64,000 bases of DNA, from positions 11,331,573-11,395,572 of the forward strand of contig NC_035169.2 of the NCBI RefSeq assembly GCF_001659605.2. The letters are read 5' to 3'. Of the stretch, positions 49,001-59,809 are shown piece after piece. The DNA comes from Manihot esculenta. Lineage: Eukaryota; Streptophyta; Magnoliopsida; Malpighiales; Euphorbiaceae. The notes below the pieces were generated by a model. The model had not been told where the DNA came from. It did not search any database and saw only the letters and a program-made list of their open reading frames with translations. The position numbers and the translations under genes were made by a program. Each line of letters begins with the position of its first letter. Within the stretch, counting starts at the first letter, position 1.

Positions 49001-49425
49001 TTAAATGCGAACTTAGGGAGACATAACACAGAGGATACAGAAAGAGAAGGGGTTAAGTTGACATGACCAGAACCAATGACAGAAGATTTAGTGCCATCAG
49101 CAAGAGTAACATAAGAAGGCGATGTACGAGACTCAAGATTGGACAAAAGGGTAGAATTACCTGACATATGATCGGTAGCACCAGAATCAATAACCCATTT
49201 TGAGGATGAAGACACAAGACATGTAGTAGAGTTACCTGACTCGGCAATTGCAGTGATAGAGGAGGAATTAGAGGATTTTAGAGATGCCTGGTATTGGACG
49301 AATTGTGCATACTCATCTGCAGAAATCAAAATTCTTTGATTGGAAGATTCATTCAATTTGTGTTCCGTGATTTTAGTCATCATAGGAATCACATCAGTTA
49401 CGGTGGTGGTTTTCACTTCAACCAT
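46063..49425 (-). CDS. Element E Copia polyprotein (PR-IN-RT-RH), open
   Basis: I start at the ATG at 49425 (MVEVKTTTVTDV), because the longer frame upstream is only a translated repeat array. The 1120-residue product begins with a gag-like scrap (ITEHKLNESS) joined to a gag-tail-like ISADEYAQFVQYQASL, indicating an in-frame gag deletion near residue 28. Protease WVIDSGATDHMSG lies at 77-89. The preintegrase zinc region runs H210, H215, C236, C239. Integrase Asp267, Asp330, Glu366 has DD35E spacing. RT begins near 650, with DIKNAFLHGDLQEEVY at 718 and YVDD at 803-806. RNase H shows DADWAGS, SRSSAESEYRAMA and ends GMINIYDPT. No internal stop or frameshift. All catalytic residues I can check are present. 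Confidence 0.93.
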   Translation of the reverse strand: MVEVKTTTVTDVIPMMTKITEHKLNESSNQRILISADEYAQFVQYQASLKSSNSSSITAIAESGNSTTCLVSSSSKWVIDSGATDHMSGNSTLLSNLESRTSPSYVTLADGTKSSVIGSGHVNLTPSLSVSSVLCLPKFAFNLLSVSKLTRALNCCVSFFPDHCVFQDLSTKQIIGRGSESEGLYVLDQQLPRSPRSLVCSTRLTPFDVHCRLGHPSLSVLKKLYPQFHSLSTLDCESCQFSKHHRLPTLPQVNKRASSPFELVHSDVWGPCPVVSKSGFKYFVTFVDDFSRTTWLFLMKSRSELFSVFCAFYAEIQTQFNTSIRILQSDNAKEYLSGEFQSYLLQKGILHQSSCVATPSQNGVAERKNRHLLEVARALLFQMKVPKCFWADAVSTACFLINRMPSSILHGDIPYNILFPTKSLFPIEPRMFGCTCFVRDVRPQVTKLDPKSLKCVFLGYSRRQKGYRCFSPDLNRYLVSTDVTFFESTPFFPPSSVYNTEGEEDDLLLYTVRSLSPQTTPTPFAHVPGRPPIFHVYSRRLEDSDSVPLPASSSTDPAPTDPSPSDLDLPIALRKGKRTCTYPISSCVSYDQLSSSSRCFVTALDSISIPKTVIEALSHPGWRAAMEEEMMALDTNGTWELMSLPPGKRAIGCKWVFAVKVNPDGSIARLKARLVAKGYAQTYGVDYSDTFSPVAKLASVRLFISLAATHDWPLHQLDIKNAFLHGDLQEEVYIEQPPGFVAQGESGKVCRLRKFLYGLKQSPRAWFGRFSEVVQQFGMKMSKCDHSVFYRNSDSGVILLVVYVDDIVITGSDIAGITSLKEFLKTQFHTKDLGSLKYFLGIEVMRCKKGIFLSQRKYVLDLLAETGKLGAKPCSTPMTPNLQLTTEDSEPFAYPGRYRRLVGKLNYLTVTRPDIAYSVSVVSQFMSSPTVAQWDALGQILCYLKGAPGRGLFYGNHGHSNIECFSDADWAGSKVDRRSTTGYCVFVGGNLVSWKSKKQNVVSRSSAESEYRAMAQAVCEILWVRQLLEEVGFSNSVPAKLWCDNQAAIHIASNPVFHERTKHIEIDCHFVHEKVQQKIISTEHIRTGEQLGDIFTKALNGTRVDYICNKLGMINIYDPT

Positions 49426-49474
49426 GACAACAAACCCAAAACGACAGCAACAAAAGAAACACAGAATCAGAAAA

Positions 49475-49612
49475 CAGTACCCGGCGTGAACAGTACCACG
49501 TAAACAGTACCGATGAACAGTACCACGTGAACAGTACTCGTGAACAGTGTCGATGAACAGTACTCGTGAACAGTACCCATGAACAGTCCGATGAACAGTA
49601 CCGATAAAAACA
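49475..49612 (-). repeat. GAACAGTACC repeat array in element E leader
   Basis: About ten copies of (G/A)AACAGT(A/G)(C/T)C units spaced 10-20 bp apart on the plus strand (TACTGTTC on the element's sense strand), just upstream of the likely start codon. Their short palindromic pairings (CACTGTTCA beside TGAACAGT) suggest a structured leader RNA. The same motif occurs in the pararetroviral intergenic region at 4261-4390. Confidence 0.75.
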
Positions 49613-49812
49613 CCTCCCCCAAAACCCGAACGGCAAATAAACCTCAGATCTGACAAGGGAATGATGTGGCGACTCCAGCGATGGTGAGATCCAAATATTA
49701 CCCGTTATGGGTAACCCAAATAAACAGAGACCTAAGTCTCCAAAAAAATTTTTTTTTTTTTTTTCTTAAAAAAAACTTTGACGGGAGAGAAAAATTAAAT
49801 CTCTACGAGAAA

Positions 49813-49825
49813 GGCTCTGATACCA
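49813..49825 (-). other. Primer-binding site of element E
   Basis: Minus-strand TGGTATCAGAGCC directly adjoins the 5' LTR; a perfect match to the initiator tRNA-Met 3' end. Confidence 0.93.
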
Positions 49826-50010
49826 TGTAGAAGGATAATATTTGTTATATTTCACAATAGATATTACAATCTATTTATACATCAGAGAGGGTATTTAAAT
49901 AGGAAGGAAAATCAAGTCTATGATTATACAATCCCTAAGATTAAGCAACTAACTCATCTATCAATATTTACTTCCTATATTAACATATTTACTTTCTATA
50001 ACTTATAACA
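49826..50010 (-). repeat. 5' LTR of element E
   Basis: 185 bp, paired with 45871-46055. Followed by the target duplication ATTTT. Confidence 0.95.
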
Positions 50011-50015
50011 ATTTT

Positions 50016-50779
50016 AAATTAATTTAGTTTATATTATAAGGCAGATTCATGGAGTCCATTTAAAAAGAAAATTTCTTCAAGACAATTTAGAAAAATAATT
50101 TTTAATGTAATTTTAATTTGACTATTTGACCAGATACCTTTCTTATATTATAATTACATTTTCCTACATTATAATTAAGATTTGGAGACTATAAAAATAT
50201 CCTTTAAGGTGGCAGTCACGATTGGATAATGAATAGAGATGATATTATGAATAATATTTTGGTTTGATTAATATAAAAATGAATATTTTTTTGTGTATTA
50301 CCATGTTTAGCAAATTTATCAAAATTTTTTTTATGGCGTTTTTAATGCATTTATCACTTTTCTAATCATATTGATCGATTAGAAGTGTAATATAATAATT
50401 TTTTGAAATATATTTTTATTTAATTTTTTATTAAGTTGTGTGACGTTTTTAATTATATGTTTATTCTGACTTATGTATCAACCATCCTATTTAAAAATAG
50501 GCATACAAACCAATAAATGAGCAACTTCAAAACTAAAACTTTCAACCCTCCACACGGTGAATAAAAGATGTGCGTGCATCCACGGGGAGAGCCGCCTTAT
50601 TCCTTCTTCACAAGTAGGTGGAACCCATAAAATTAAGCACTCTTTTAAGCTCTTCCAACCTATATATAAAATCAAAATACTTAATAAAAAAGTCAACAGA
50701 CGACGAAAGCATATTTACAAGAAATCCTCTAAATAATTTACTGGATCTATTTGTCAAGAATCAAAAAGGAAAAGACTAA
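50016..50779. other. Intergenic AT-rich DNA
   Basis: No gene, RNA or repeat I can support. Confidence 0.5.
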
Positions 50780-51480
50780 AGAAAAAAAAGAACTGCACAG
50801 TAACGAGAGAGGAAACCCACTTTCAATAGAATAAAAAAGAGACTCTCCTCTGCTCAAATGTGAGGGAACAGAGAGGAGCAAATAAAATTATAAAAGAAGG
50901 GAGTGAGTCTCCATTGTAAAAACAAATGAAGAGAAGGAGAGCTTCTCTAAAGTATACACCAAAATGCTAAGTGATGATCTGAGATCCAGAAAGTAGGGTT
51001 TTACAATGGTTTTTTATGAACTTAGAAAAAGCTTATTCCGTGAGGAGAGTGTTTCTCCTTTTATTCCTTTCCTTTTGTCTGCTAGTGACGTATAACGAAG
51101 TTCCCGTCATTGGACCACGTGTCTCTGCCATACAGATCTGGACGTACGAGAATATCATATTCCTGCTACATGCAAAACGACCACTTAATTCTCCTCTGGT
51201 ACGCATGCGGGTGGACCTATCAGTCGGACGGGCTGTCCACTTTCCTTCTTCCGGGCCGGGCTGGAAGATGGGTTAAGGCTGAGTCTAGAGTAGGCCTAAT
51301 CATTGGACCAAAAAGGCTGGGCCGACCGTTTTAAGGAATCTAGGTGGAGTCCGGTCCTACAGCTGAGCGGGCTGGACCTGATTCTTGTAGGAGACTTAGA
51401 AGTCTTCAGATTATGGACTGTTTTCATGGGTCTGGCCTTAGACCGGAGTGAAGAAATCCAGCGGTCATCACTAAGTAATT
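50780..51480. mobile_element. Possible LTR or TE remnant, GC-richer block
   Basis: A purine-rich stretch (50780-50960) followed by a GC-richer block (51080-51460) with GGGCCGGGCTGG, GGTGGACCTATCAG and GGTCTGGCCTTAGACCGG. The texture resembles plant Gypsy LTR or promoter-leader sequence rather than a gene. No coding motif or paired repeat was found in the window, so the call is weak. Confidence 0.25.
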
Positions 51481-54400
51481 AATTTATTTTAACTCATCAA
51501 TATTACAATAATCTCTAAAATTGAAAGATTTGGTATTTTAAATACACATATAAAAAATAATGTTAATAATAAATATATATAGCTAATAAGGTGTAAGGGG
51601 ACAAAACATGGTAAGTGTCCTCGTACTAGTCCATAATGCCACCATCAAGAAGCGTGAAAATGAGAGTATACATGATCATCAAATTTTAAATAGAAAATAT
51701 AATAATTTTTAAATTATAATGTATAAATTTCTTCCTTTTCACAGACAGATAGTACTAATTTGTGTTGGCAGTTTTATTCCATTTTAGTTTTGGACTAACT
51801 GTAACTGATCTCTCTGGTGATGGTAAGGAATCAAACACAACAAAACGACAATTCGCATCCATCCAAGAGCCTGTTTTATTTTCCAAGTTTAGAATTATTA
51901 TTATTTTTTCTTCACCTTTAATATACATATATTTACAAGTATAAATAGATAAATTACGTAGATGAAAAATGTCAAAACATGGTTGCTATACACATGGGGA
52001 ACATTTGCTAATGGGGGAATGTATAATTTTAGTTTTTTTTTCTTACAATAATTGATCAAGGATATGACTCTTTTCCATTTTTGTCTTCCATTTGTTTCGT
52101 AGGCTATAACATTAATGGCTACCTATACCCCTGTATATATATCTCACTCCACGTGTCAAACACTAGATCATATAATATTTATGCAAGGAAGAAGATTTTT
52201 ATATCATCTTAATAATATAAATCCAATTTAATTATTCAACTAATATCACAATTTAACAAGAGCTTCTCATAGCCATCGTTAAATTTTAAAATCATAAGAG
52301 AAAATAACTAGGATAAAATATGCAAGTCCACTCATTGAAAATCTATTCGTTTACTAGATATAATTAATTTTGTTTTTATAACTATAAGTATACTGTGATT
52401 AATTTATGTTTGTACTAAATCTGATCCTTTTAATATTTTTTGCGAATAATTTTTCATTTATAATAATTAAATTTTTAATTTTATTTAAGATAGAAGGATG
52501 TCGAACTATATATTCATTACAAAGTAAACGATAACTTTGTTTATTAATAAAAAATTGTAAATAAATATTATATAATTTTACTCATTTTTATCTTAAAATT
52601 TATAGTTTAATTTGTGTTAAAATAATATCTGCAGTATCGTGCCATTAGTAAATAACGATAATTTTTTAATACTATAAAAAAATATTAATGTAAGAAATAA
52701 AATATAATTGATAATTAAAAAAATATAACAATATGTAACGAGATTTTACTTATTTTCATTTTAAAATTTTATATAATTTTCATATTAATATTTATGCAGT
52801 TAAACGCAAACCACATAATACTATAAATATTATTTTAATATAAATTAAATTATAAATTTTAAAATAAAAAGTCAATAAATTTATTATTTTAATATATAAA
52901 TATTATTTTAATATAAATTAAATTATAGATTTTGAAATGAAAAATTAATAAATTCACGTTGATTTTTTTTAATTAATAATATACATGGAGAAAGAAATGA
53001 AAGAGGGTTTGCATTCATTAGTGTGCAGCAACTTTGGAAGAGCACATGAAAGAGAAAGGGTAAGGAATTAGGAATTAGGAATTTTGGAAAATTGGAGAAG
53101 ATAGCCCAAGTGAGTATGTACATAATGTGAAATATATGTGTCTTTTATGTTGTTGGTATGCAGAGGAAAGCCAAGAAAAGCCCACCAATAATTAGTGAAT
53201 GCTACTGCAGCATCCACTGTCTTGGAGCCACGTGTCATGAGAGGGATGTGATGCAAATTATATCACTGGACAAAATGGTACCGGAGAACAAATATTGAAT
53301 GAATTTGCCAGGCTCTGTTTGGCTCAGACATGAGTGCATCTGATTATGCTTGCTTTCTCTCCCATTTCTTATCAATGGATTATGTATGTATATGCATCAC
53401 TTCCCCACTTGGGACAAACATTTCTGCTATCTCTCTTTTGCAATTCCTTATTTCCTCAAAAATTTTATTGAAAATCACATGACAAATTTGCAATATAATT
53501 GAGTTTTTGACAAAAGTATAATTCAAAATTTGCAACACATAAAATCTAACAAGTTATGGGACTATACATTGGGAAATGAAGGATAGGTCGGGTGGTGGTA
53601 GGACTACAAGGTGGTCATGACAGCTCTTACATGCAGTCTTCATCTGCTCACCAGCTAGCCTCCTGCAAAACCCACAAATTCTTATAATTAATTATAATTT
53701 CTCTCTATACATATAATATAAGAAAATTTAAAAATATTATATAAATGTACGTACGAATACGATGGAGCATAGAGGACAGTCACATATGTAAACAAGAAGC
53801 GACATCAGCAAGCAAACACACAAAAAGAAATGGGTCAATTGTGCGCATGCAGAAGCTACACAATTACTTAAATACTGAGTCCCCTATTAAGAATTGTAAT
53901 TATGAGTTTATAATCTCTATACTTAGGGAGTGGGCAGCTGATTTATGCACTATTAAGAAATATTAAGTATGCCAAGCAAGAGTTGTACAGGGGATTAGTG
54001 ATACTCTTCTTACAACACATTTGTTTAATACCATGTTCCTGTAATCCTGGCAACATTAATTAACTATCTCATTACAAATTAGCAAGTGGGTTACTGAGCA
54101 AATGCTTTAAATTTTGATTTTTTATTTACTTGCTTATTTTGAAATTTTTCCTTAATCACATTCTCTTTCACATAAACATGATACATTTACAATTTTAAAA
54201 TAATCTCCTAATGGGGAGATATTATAATAGACTGATGAATGCCGGACCTCATTGCTCTGGATAAAATTGGATTCAAGAAAACAGCACTGACCCATGGAAC
54301 CCATCTAATATCTCAAGTTTCGACCCAAACACTTGAGGCAAATCGGATCTACCGCGAGCGAAATTCAGCAGAAGGTAATTTAGCCCGATGATATGATATG

Positions 54401-55194
54401 AGAAAAAATAGTGGATCCAATCATTTTGCAGCTTTATCAGCGTGCAAATCAGTATGCACGCCGAGAGAATTAAATGGGTACATGACATGGAGAGAGGTCT
54501 GACGCTATAAATTTAAGTGATAAAGACATAATATTATAACAGAGACACTATTAGATGTCATTATTAAATAAAAAGAAAAGGAATAAAAAGAAAGTAACGT
54601 CTTCCTCTTCTACTCTCCATCTAAGTTTATATTCAAACCGTAAATAAATAAAAGTGAAATGTTTGGTAAACATAGACCAAGAGTGTGTAGGAGGGGGAGT
54701 GCGGATGAGGCTACAAGGTGATATTCCACCACTCCACTTATGTTCTTATTTCAATCATCAATGCACAATGCTATATATCACCATTTTCTGATGCTCCTGA
54801 ATTGCTACCCATACTTCCTCTCAGATAATTTATTTATATATTTTTTTTAAAATAAAATAAAAATTATATATATTTTGCATTATACCCATATCATATTGTC
54901 CATAGATAGCATTATTTCTGCCTCAGAAAGGAAAAAAAAAAAGAAAAAAAGGATGCATGCTTGTTTTATCCTGCAAAGATAAAACTAAGTATAGGAAATT
55001 TATTTAATCAATTTTATGATATCTTGGTTGCCATTTTTATCAAATTTTAAAATCATTTCTAGATTTATGAAATATAAAATTCTTAATTATAATTAATTTT
55101 TTTAAAAAAAATATATATAAATAAGTGGTCCACGCGTGCCAAGATTAGCTGTATGTGTGGGAAGGGTGGAGCAAAGCGTGCTATGGAGGGTACT
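51481..55194. other. Upstream region of the LOG gene
   Basis: AT-rich sequence with short open frames on both strands, none with family motifs. The frames at 53068-53256 and 54273-54488 (minus) are unsupported. Confidence 0.45.
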
Positions 55195-55218
55195 CACGTG
55201 CGTTGAGGTTTATATATA
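55195..55218 (+). promoter_or_regulatory. LOG promoter: G-box and TATA box
   Basis: CACGTG at 55195-55200 is the core G-box bound by bHLH (including PIF) and bZIP factors. TATATATA at 55210-55217 lies about 10 bp downstream and about 220 bp before the start codon. CCACGCGTGCC (55130-55140) is a second ACG-core-like motif. Transcription probably starts near 55245. Confidence 0.55.
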
Positions 55219-55434
55219 CGCATAGAGAGAAATGCACTAAATAAAAATACAGTGGTCAAGCAAGGAAAAGAAAAGAGAAAGAGTCAAGCTGATACTTGTG
55301 CTCTTCTTTGACACATGTAGTATAGTAGAGACAGGGCCAACTGAGAAGGGAAAGAGATTCTTATTGTATTTTGTATTTTTTTTTCTTGAAAAAAAAGAAT
55401 TTCAAGTGGAGTGGCTATATCAAAGAAAGTGAAA

Positions 55435-58400
55435 ATGGAATTTAATGGCACTGAAATGAGGCAGGCATCAAAGTTCAAGAGGATTTGTGTCTTCTGTGGG
55501 AGTAGTCAAGGCAGGAAGAGTAGCTATCAAGATGCTGCTATTGAGCTTGGCAAGGAATTGGTATTGTTTTTACTATTTTAATGATTCTCACTTTTGCTTT
55601 TATTTGTTTCTTTTGGTGTCCGGCTGCATTTGCAAGACTTTGGTTGCTACAAGTTCTTTTCCTTTGTGGGAGCATGAGAAGGGATTTTGATAGAAATCTA
55701 TATTTCAAGTTGCTCCAAGTTCAATTCTTTATGTTGAGCTTTGGGTAAGCTGTGTCTGTTTATAACCTGTTTGTAACTTGGCTCACATGGGCTCTAGCAT
55801 TTTTATAATCTTGAATGGTTTCTTCAAAATGATCTTTTTTCTTGGTTTTCTCTCTGTTATTTAAACTTGCTCCCCCCATTCATGTGAAACCTGAAAAGCT
55901 GAGACCTTTTTGAGAACGGACAAGTACTGCTTGGTTTGCCAATTGAGTCATTTCACAATGGTTAAATATACCATGAGGAAGAGAGTTTTATTGAGCCCAT
56001 ACCCACATCGGAAACTTCCATTCTCTGCCTTCTGAAAGGCTCATATGGTTTCTACCAACTGATACGAATGTGGGTTTCTTGCAGGTCTCAAGAAACATTG
56101 ATCTGGTCTACGGAGGGGGTAGCATTGGTTTGATGGGTTTGGTTTCTCAAGCTGTTCATGATGGCGGTCGCCATGTTATTGGGCAAGTTCATTTTTTTAA
56201 GAATTTGTAATCATCCAAATGAAATAAAGAAATATAAGTGAGATGAGTTGTGCTTGTGATTGTTGTTTTTCTTCTCCATTACAACTTATTTTTGTCATGT
56301 TATTGTCTCCCTGCAGAGTTATTCCCAAGACGCTCATGCCTCGAGAGGTATGTCTGCAAGAACCAGAAAAAGTCTTATATCTTTTACAATAGTTCTTTTT
56401 CTCTTTCTTTTTGCATAGAAAGGCTATAACTTCTATTATCCTTCTATAAGAATGGATTGGGTACAGATTTTTGTTTGTCAATTTCTACCTCTATTTCTTT
56501 CAAATATATTGATTATTTCTCTGCTTTTGGCTACTTTCTTATACTTTTTTTCTCCTTTTCTTTATTTACTTTGATTACTCCTCTCTCTCTCTCTCTCGGT
56601 TCTGCCATTTTCTGTTTGTTTCTCAAGATTTCTATCTGTCATTGGGATAAATAACTCATTTACTATATAAGAAAATCAGAATAAGAAATAAGCTGTTACT
56701 CAAGATCTCTACTCCTGTGGCAAATACTAGATAGCCTTATCCACAATGCTAGTTGAGTAGTTGGCAACTGGGCGCTACACCTTTTCCATACATATTTATG
56801 GGTTTCTACCTTCTGCTGTCTTCTCTGTTTAGTTCTATACCATTGTTTTGTTCTGCGTTTTTCTTTCTTGGCTTCTTTCAAGATTCGAATTTCTTCTCTT
56901 TTCTTTTTTGTTTTTCCTCCCTTTTCCCTTGTGTGAGATAAATAAATTACTGGCTAGGAAGTTGCGGAGTTAAACTCATTGGATTAAAGCCCACTACTCC
57001 TGCAGCACTCATCATTGCTTCACTGCACAACCCTCCAAACTTCTCTCTCTATTCAATCCTTCATTTTTTGTTTTTCTGTGCCTGTGGTACCTCTTTGCAG
57101 TTAACTGGTGTAACAGTGGGGGAAGTGAAGGCAGTAGCAGATATGCATCAAAGGAAGGCAGAGATGGCTAAGCATTCAGATGCTTTTATTGCTTTACCGG
57201 GTTAGTATAATCCCTGAAAAATTCTCACCCATACAAAAATTCCAATGCCAAATGAAGGAATCATGTAGATCATCAGATGCTTTTATTTTACCAAGCACAG
57301 CATCCGAGATTGGCCATATCTCATATTTTGATTTTTCTGAGGATGGCTGACTACTTTTCTTTGTTTTGATTGATCTCATTTACTGATTACCACTCAAACT
57401 AATCCCCCCAGCCCCACCTTGAAAGAGAAAATAAAATAATGCTGAGAGGTAAAAGTTCCTTGAGATAAACCATAAAAAAAAAGGATTTGAAGTTTTGACT
57501 TCTTTGCTTTATTTAGTGGTTACTGGAAGTAGTGCTACGAAAGAAGAAGTGTCTGTTTCTACTTTTCAATTTTCAATTTATACATATATATTTTTCTTAT
57601 ACTCTGGTTGCTGTATAGCCACAATAAGCTTCAGCTTAAGAAGAGCAGTGATAAAGTGTAGGATGACAATTTTTACAAAAATATATCTCCATATTTAGCT
57701 ATTATAGCTGTTTGGTTTAGACTTTAATGACATAAGTGGCATCTGATAATGTATGACAAGAACATATGAAGTTTAAATGAAGACAAACTTTTGAGCCTTC
57801 TCTCATCAGCCCAACAATACCTATTACATAACATGTTACAGTGAAACAACTCAGATCCTAGTTCTTGACCCGTCAACATCTTACACTGAAAATTAGAGCT
57901 GCTAAGGAGATGAGCTTGTGTGGTTAATATATGCTCTTTTTCTTTATATGTAGTTGTTAGCTTTGTATATCAGCAAATTCATTTATTTCTTTTGTATAGT
58001 AAGGGCAAGAGACACAGAGACACACTTTTAAGAAAATTGTTTTGCCAACTAGTACCTGCACCTAACAGGTAATGATGCCCACCTCTTTCACAAGCCACTA
58101 ATCATCATGGAGTTTAAAAGCTTGGGGAACAGGAGGACATGCATGGACAAAAGTGCCAAATTTCACTTCATGTGAACTCCTCATCTTGTCATCGAATCCC
58201 CACATCCACAGTAAAGAAAAAAAAAAAGAAAAAAAAAAGAGGAAAGACATCCTTACTGTAACATGATAAGATGAGAGCTATTATGACCTGAACGGGTTGG
58301 CAGAGGATTATGCCTTTATTTTGACAAAGGAAGACCATGTTTATGTCAAGGAAAAATCCATCCAACCTTTCTTCCTTTTCTCCATAAGATAATAATAATT

Positions 58401-59679
58401 GATAAATATATATACATATAATATCCGATCCCATCTGGTAGCTCAATTCTGAGATGGTCCCAGAGTGTCCACTCCAACAGTATAGCCAATGACTGTTTCA
58501 GAGTATAAGAGAGCTAGAGAGGACATAAAAAGATTCATACGTTGATGTTACTATTTATTTATAGGAGTAGGGCAACATGGTATTTTGTCTTTTCCCCTAG
58601 TTTAGGACTTTTTTGGTAAACATATTTTTTGTAGCATATCAATAATAAAATGGGTAAAGGTTGAGGGAACCAATAGGAGTCGATAAGGAACCGAAGATGC
58701 GAGTCAAAGGAACCATGACCACCAAACATGAAGTTGTGGAACAGTATCTACATGATCTTTGAACTTATTATAAGTGGGAAAAAAATTCCATACTTAAATT
58801 GCAACCATCTAGTATGCAGATTGAAAAGACACTTGTTATACCTAAGTTTCTTGCTGATTTGTGCTACTGACTAAGCAAACTGACCAATTCTTCTCTGATG
58901 AGAAGTTAATGGTGGATACTATTCTCACATGCTCTGTGCATCTCCAGGCAAAGATAGCTGGCACTTGTATTATCACTTGTTTTTAAACTTGGGAATTTGA
59001 ATAAATGTAGGTGGTTATGGGACTCTTGAGGAGTTACTTGAAGTGATAACCTGGGCTCAGCTTGGAATTCACGACAAACCGGTAACTGTCATGTTTTCTT
59101 TTCTGATACCTTGTGGTTGAATGCTTACTTAGTGTCTGCAAGAGGTTTTGTTTAACCATGGGTGCATTCATAGAACTAATGATGCATTCTATTTCCACAT
59201 TTTGAAGGTGGGATTGTTGAATGTTGATGGATACTACAATTCCTTGCTCTCATTTATTGACAAAGCTGTGGAAGAGGGATTTATAAACCCCAGCGCTCGC
59301 AACATCATAGTATCCGCTCCAACAGCTAAGGAGTTGGTAATGAAATTGGAGGTAAGCTGGAAACTGCATGGCATTTACTTTCATTTGCATTAAATGCATA
59401 AAGCCAAGATTAAAGCCAAGATTTGTAGGAAAAATTAAAGCTAAGTTTACTTTCATAATGGGAGCTTTCTATTATGTGTAAAAATGAAAGAAATTTGTGG
59501 TTGCCCTGTTTCTTAAGTCCATTCATAGGAAAAAGTGATGGTACTGATATTTTGTTTGTTTTGTCCACTGGCTAAAAAAATCATAGGAGTATGTTCCCTG
59601 TCATGAGAGGGTTGCTTCAAAACTGAGCTGGGAAATCAATCAACTTGAATACTCTCAGAGCTATGATATCTCAAGATGA
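55435..59679 (+). CDS. LOG: Cytokinin riboside 5'-monophosphate phosphoribohydrolase (LONELY GUY), 7 exons
   Basis: Exons: 55435-55560, 56085-56182, 56317-56347, 57101-57200, 59011-59081, 59208-59351 and 59587-59679, giving 663 nt and 220 residues, the normal LOG length. The enzyme releases ribose 5-phosphate from cytokinin nucleotides to give active free bases in cytosol and nucleus. Visible motifs: [16 protein letters not shown] near the start, [26 protein letters not shown] with Arg103 and the nucleotide-binding PGGYGTLEE at residues 118-126. The tail is [20 protein letters not shown]. Intron 2 begins GCAAGT and ends AG, a GC-AG intron, required to keep HVIG-VIPKTLM in frame. Sequence and the neighbouring CP29 and PPR genes favour the LOG3/LOG4 group. 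No disabling change was seen. Confidence 0.95.
57201..59010 (+). other. Long LOG intron 4
   Basis: A 1.8-kb intron between exons 4 and 5, mostly AT-rich, with an A-rich run near 58215-58240 (complement of a T-run). No nested gene or transposon with clear ends was recognised. It splits the codon for Gly119 of the PGGYG motif. Confidence 0.7.
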
Positions 59680-59767
59680 CAAGAGATGACTGCACTAAAG
59701 GATTGAATAGTTGGAATTTGGAAGTGGAAGGAGCTAATTTTGATTTGTCTTGACATATCCATTTGTG

Positions 59768-59809
<42 letters not shown>

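Larger units (their letters stand above)
45866..50015 (-). mobile_element. Copia element E (minus strand), young, gag-deleted, pol intact
   Basis: LTRs are 45871-46055 and 49826-50010, 185 bp each, beginning TGTAGAAGG and ending CTTATAACA, with only two differences. Both sides carry the 5-bp duplication ATTTT (45866-45870 and 50011-50015). On the minus strand a canonical iMet primer-binding site (TGGTATCAGAGCC) lies at 49813-49825 and a purine tract (AACTTGAGGGGGAG) at 46056-46069. A single open frame of 1120 codons encodes protease, integrase, RT and RNase H, but the gag core and zinc knuckle are absent. The recent insertion and clean boundaries imply it moved with gag supplied by a relative, or lost gag after landing. 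Confidence 0.95.

Noticed and set aside
49426..49656. Upstream 77-codon N-terminal extension of the element E polyprotein
   Set aside because: It is a translation of the GAACAGTACC repeat array; the ATG at 49425 begins gag-like sequence.
56187..56188. GT donor for LOG intron 2
   Set aside because: Using it would put the following exon out of frame with the conserved LOG sequence; the GC donor at 56183 fits.
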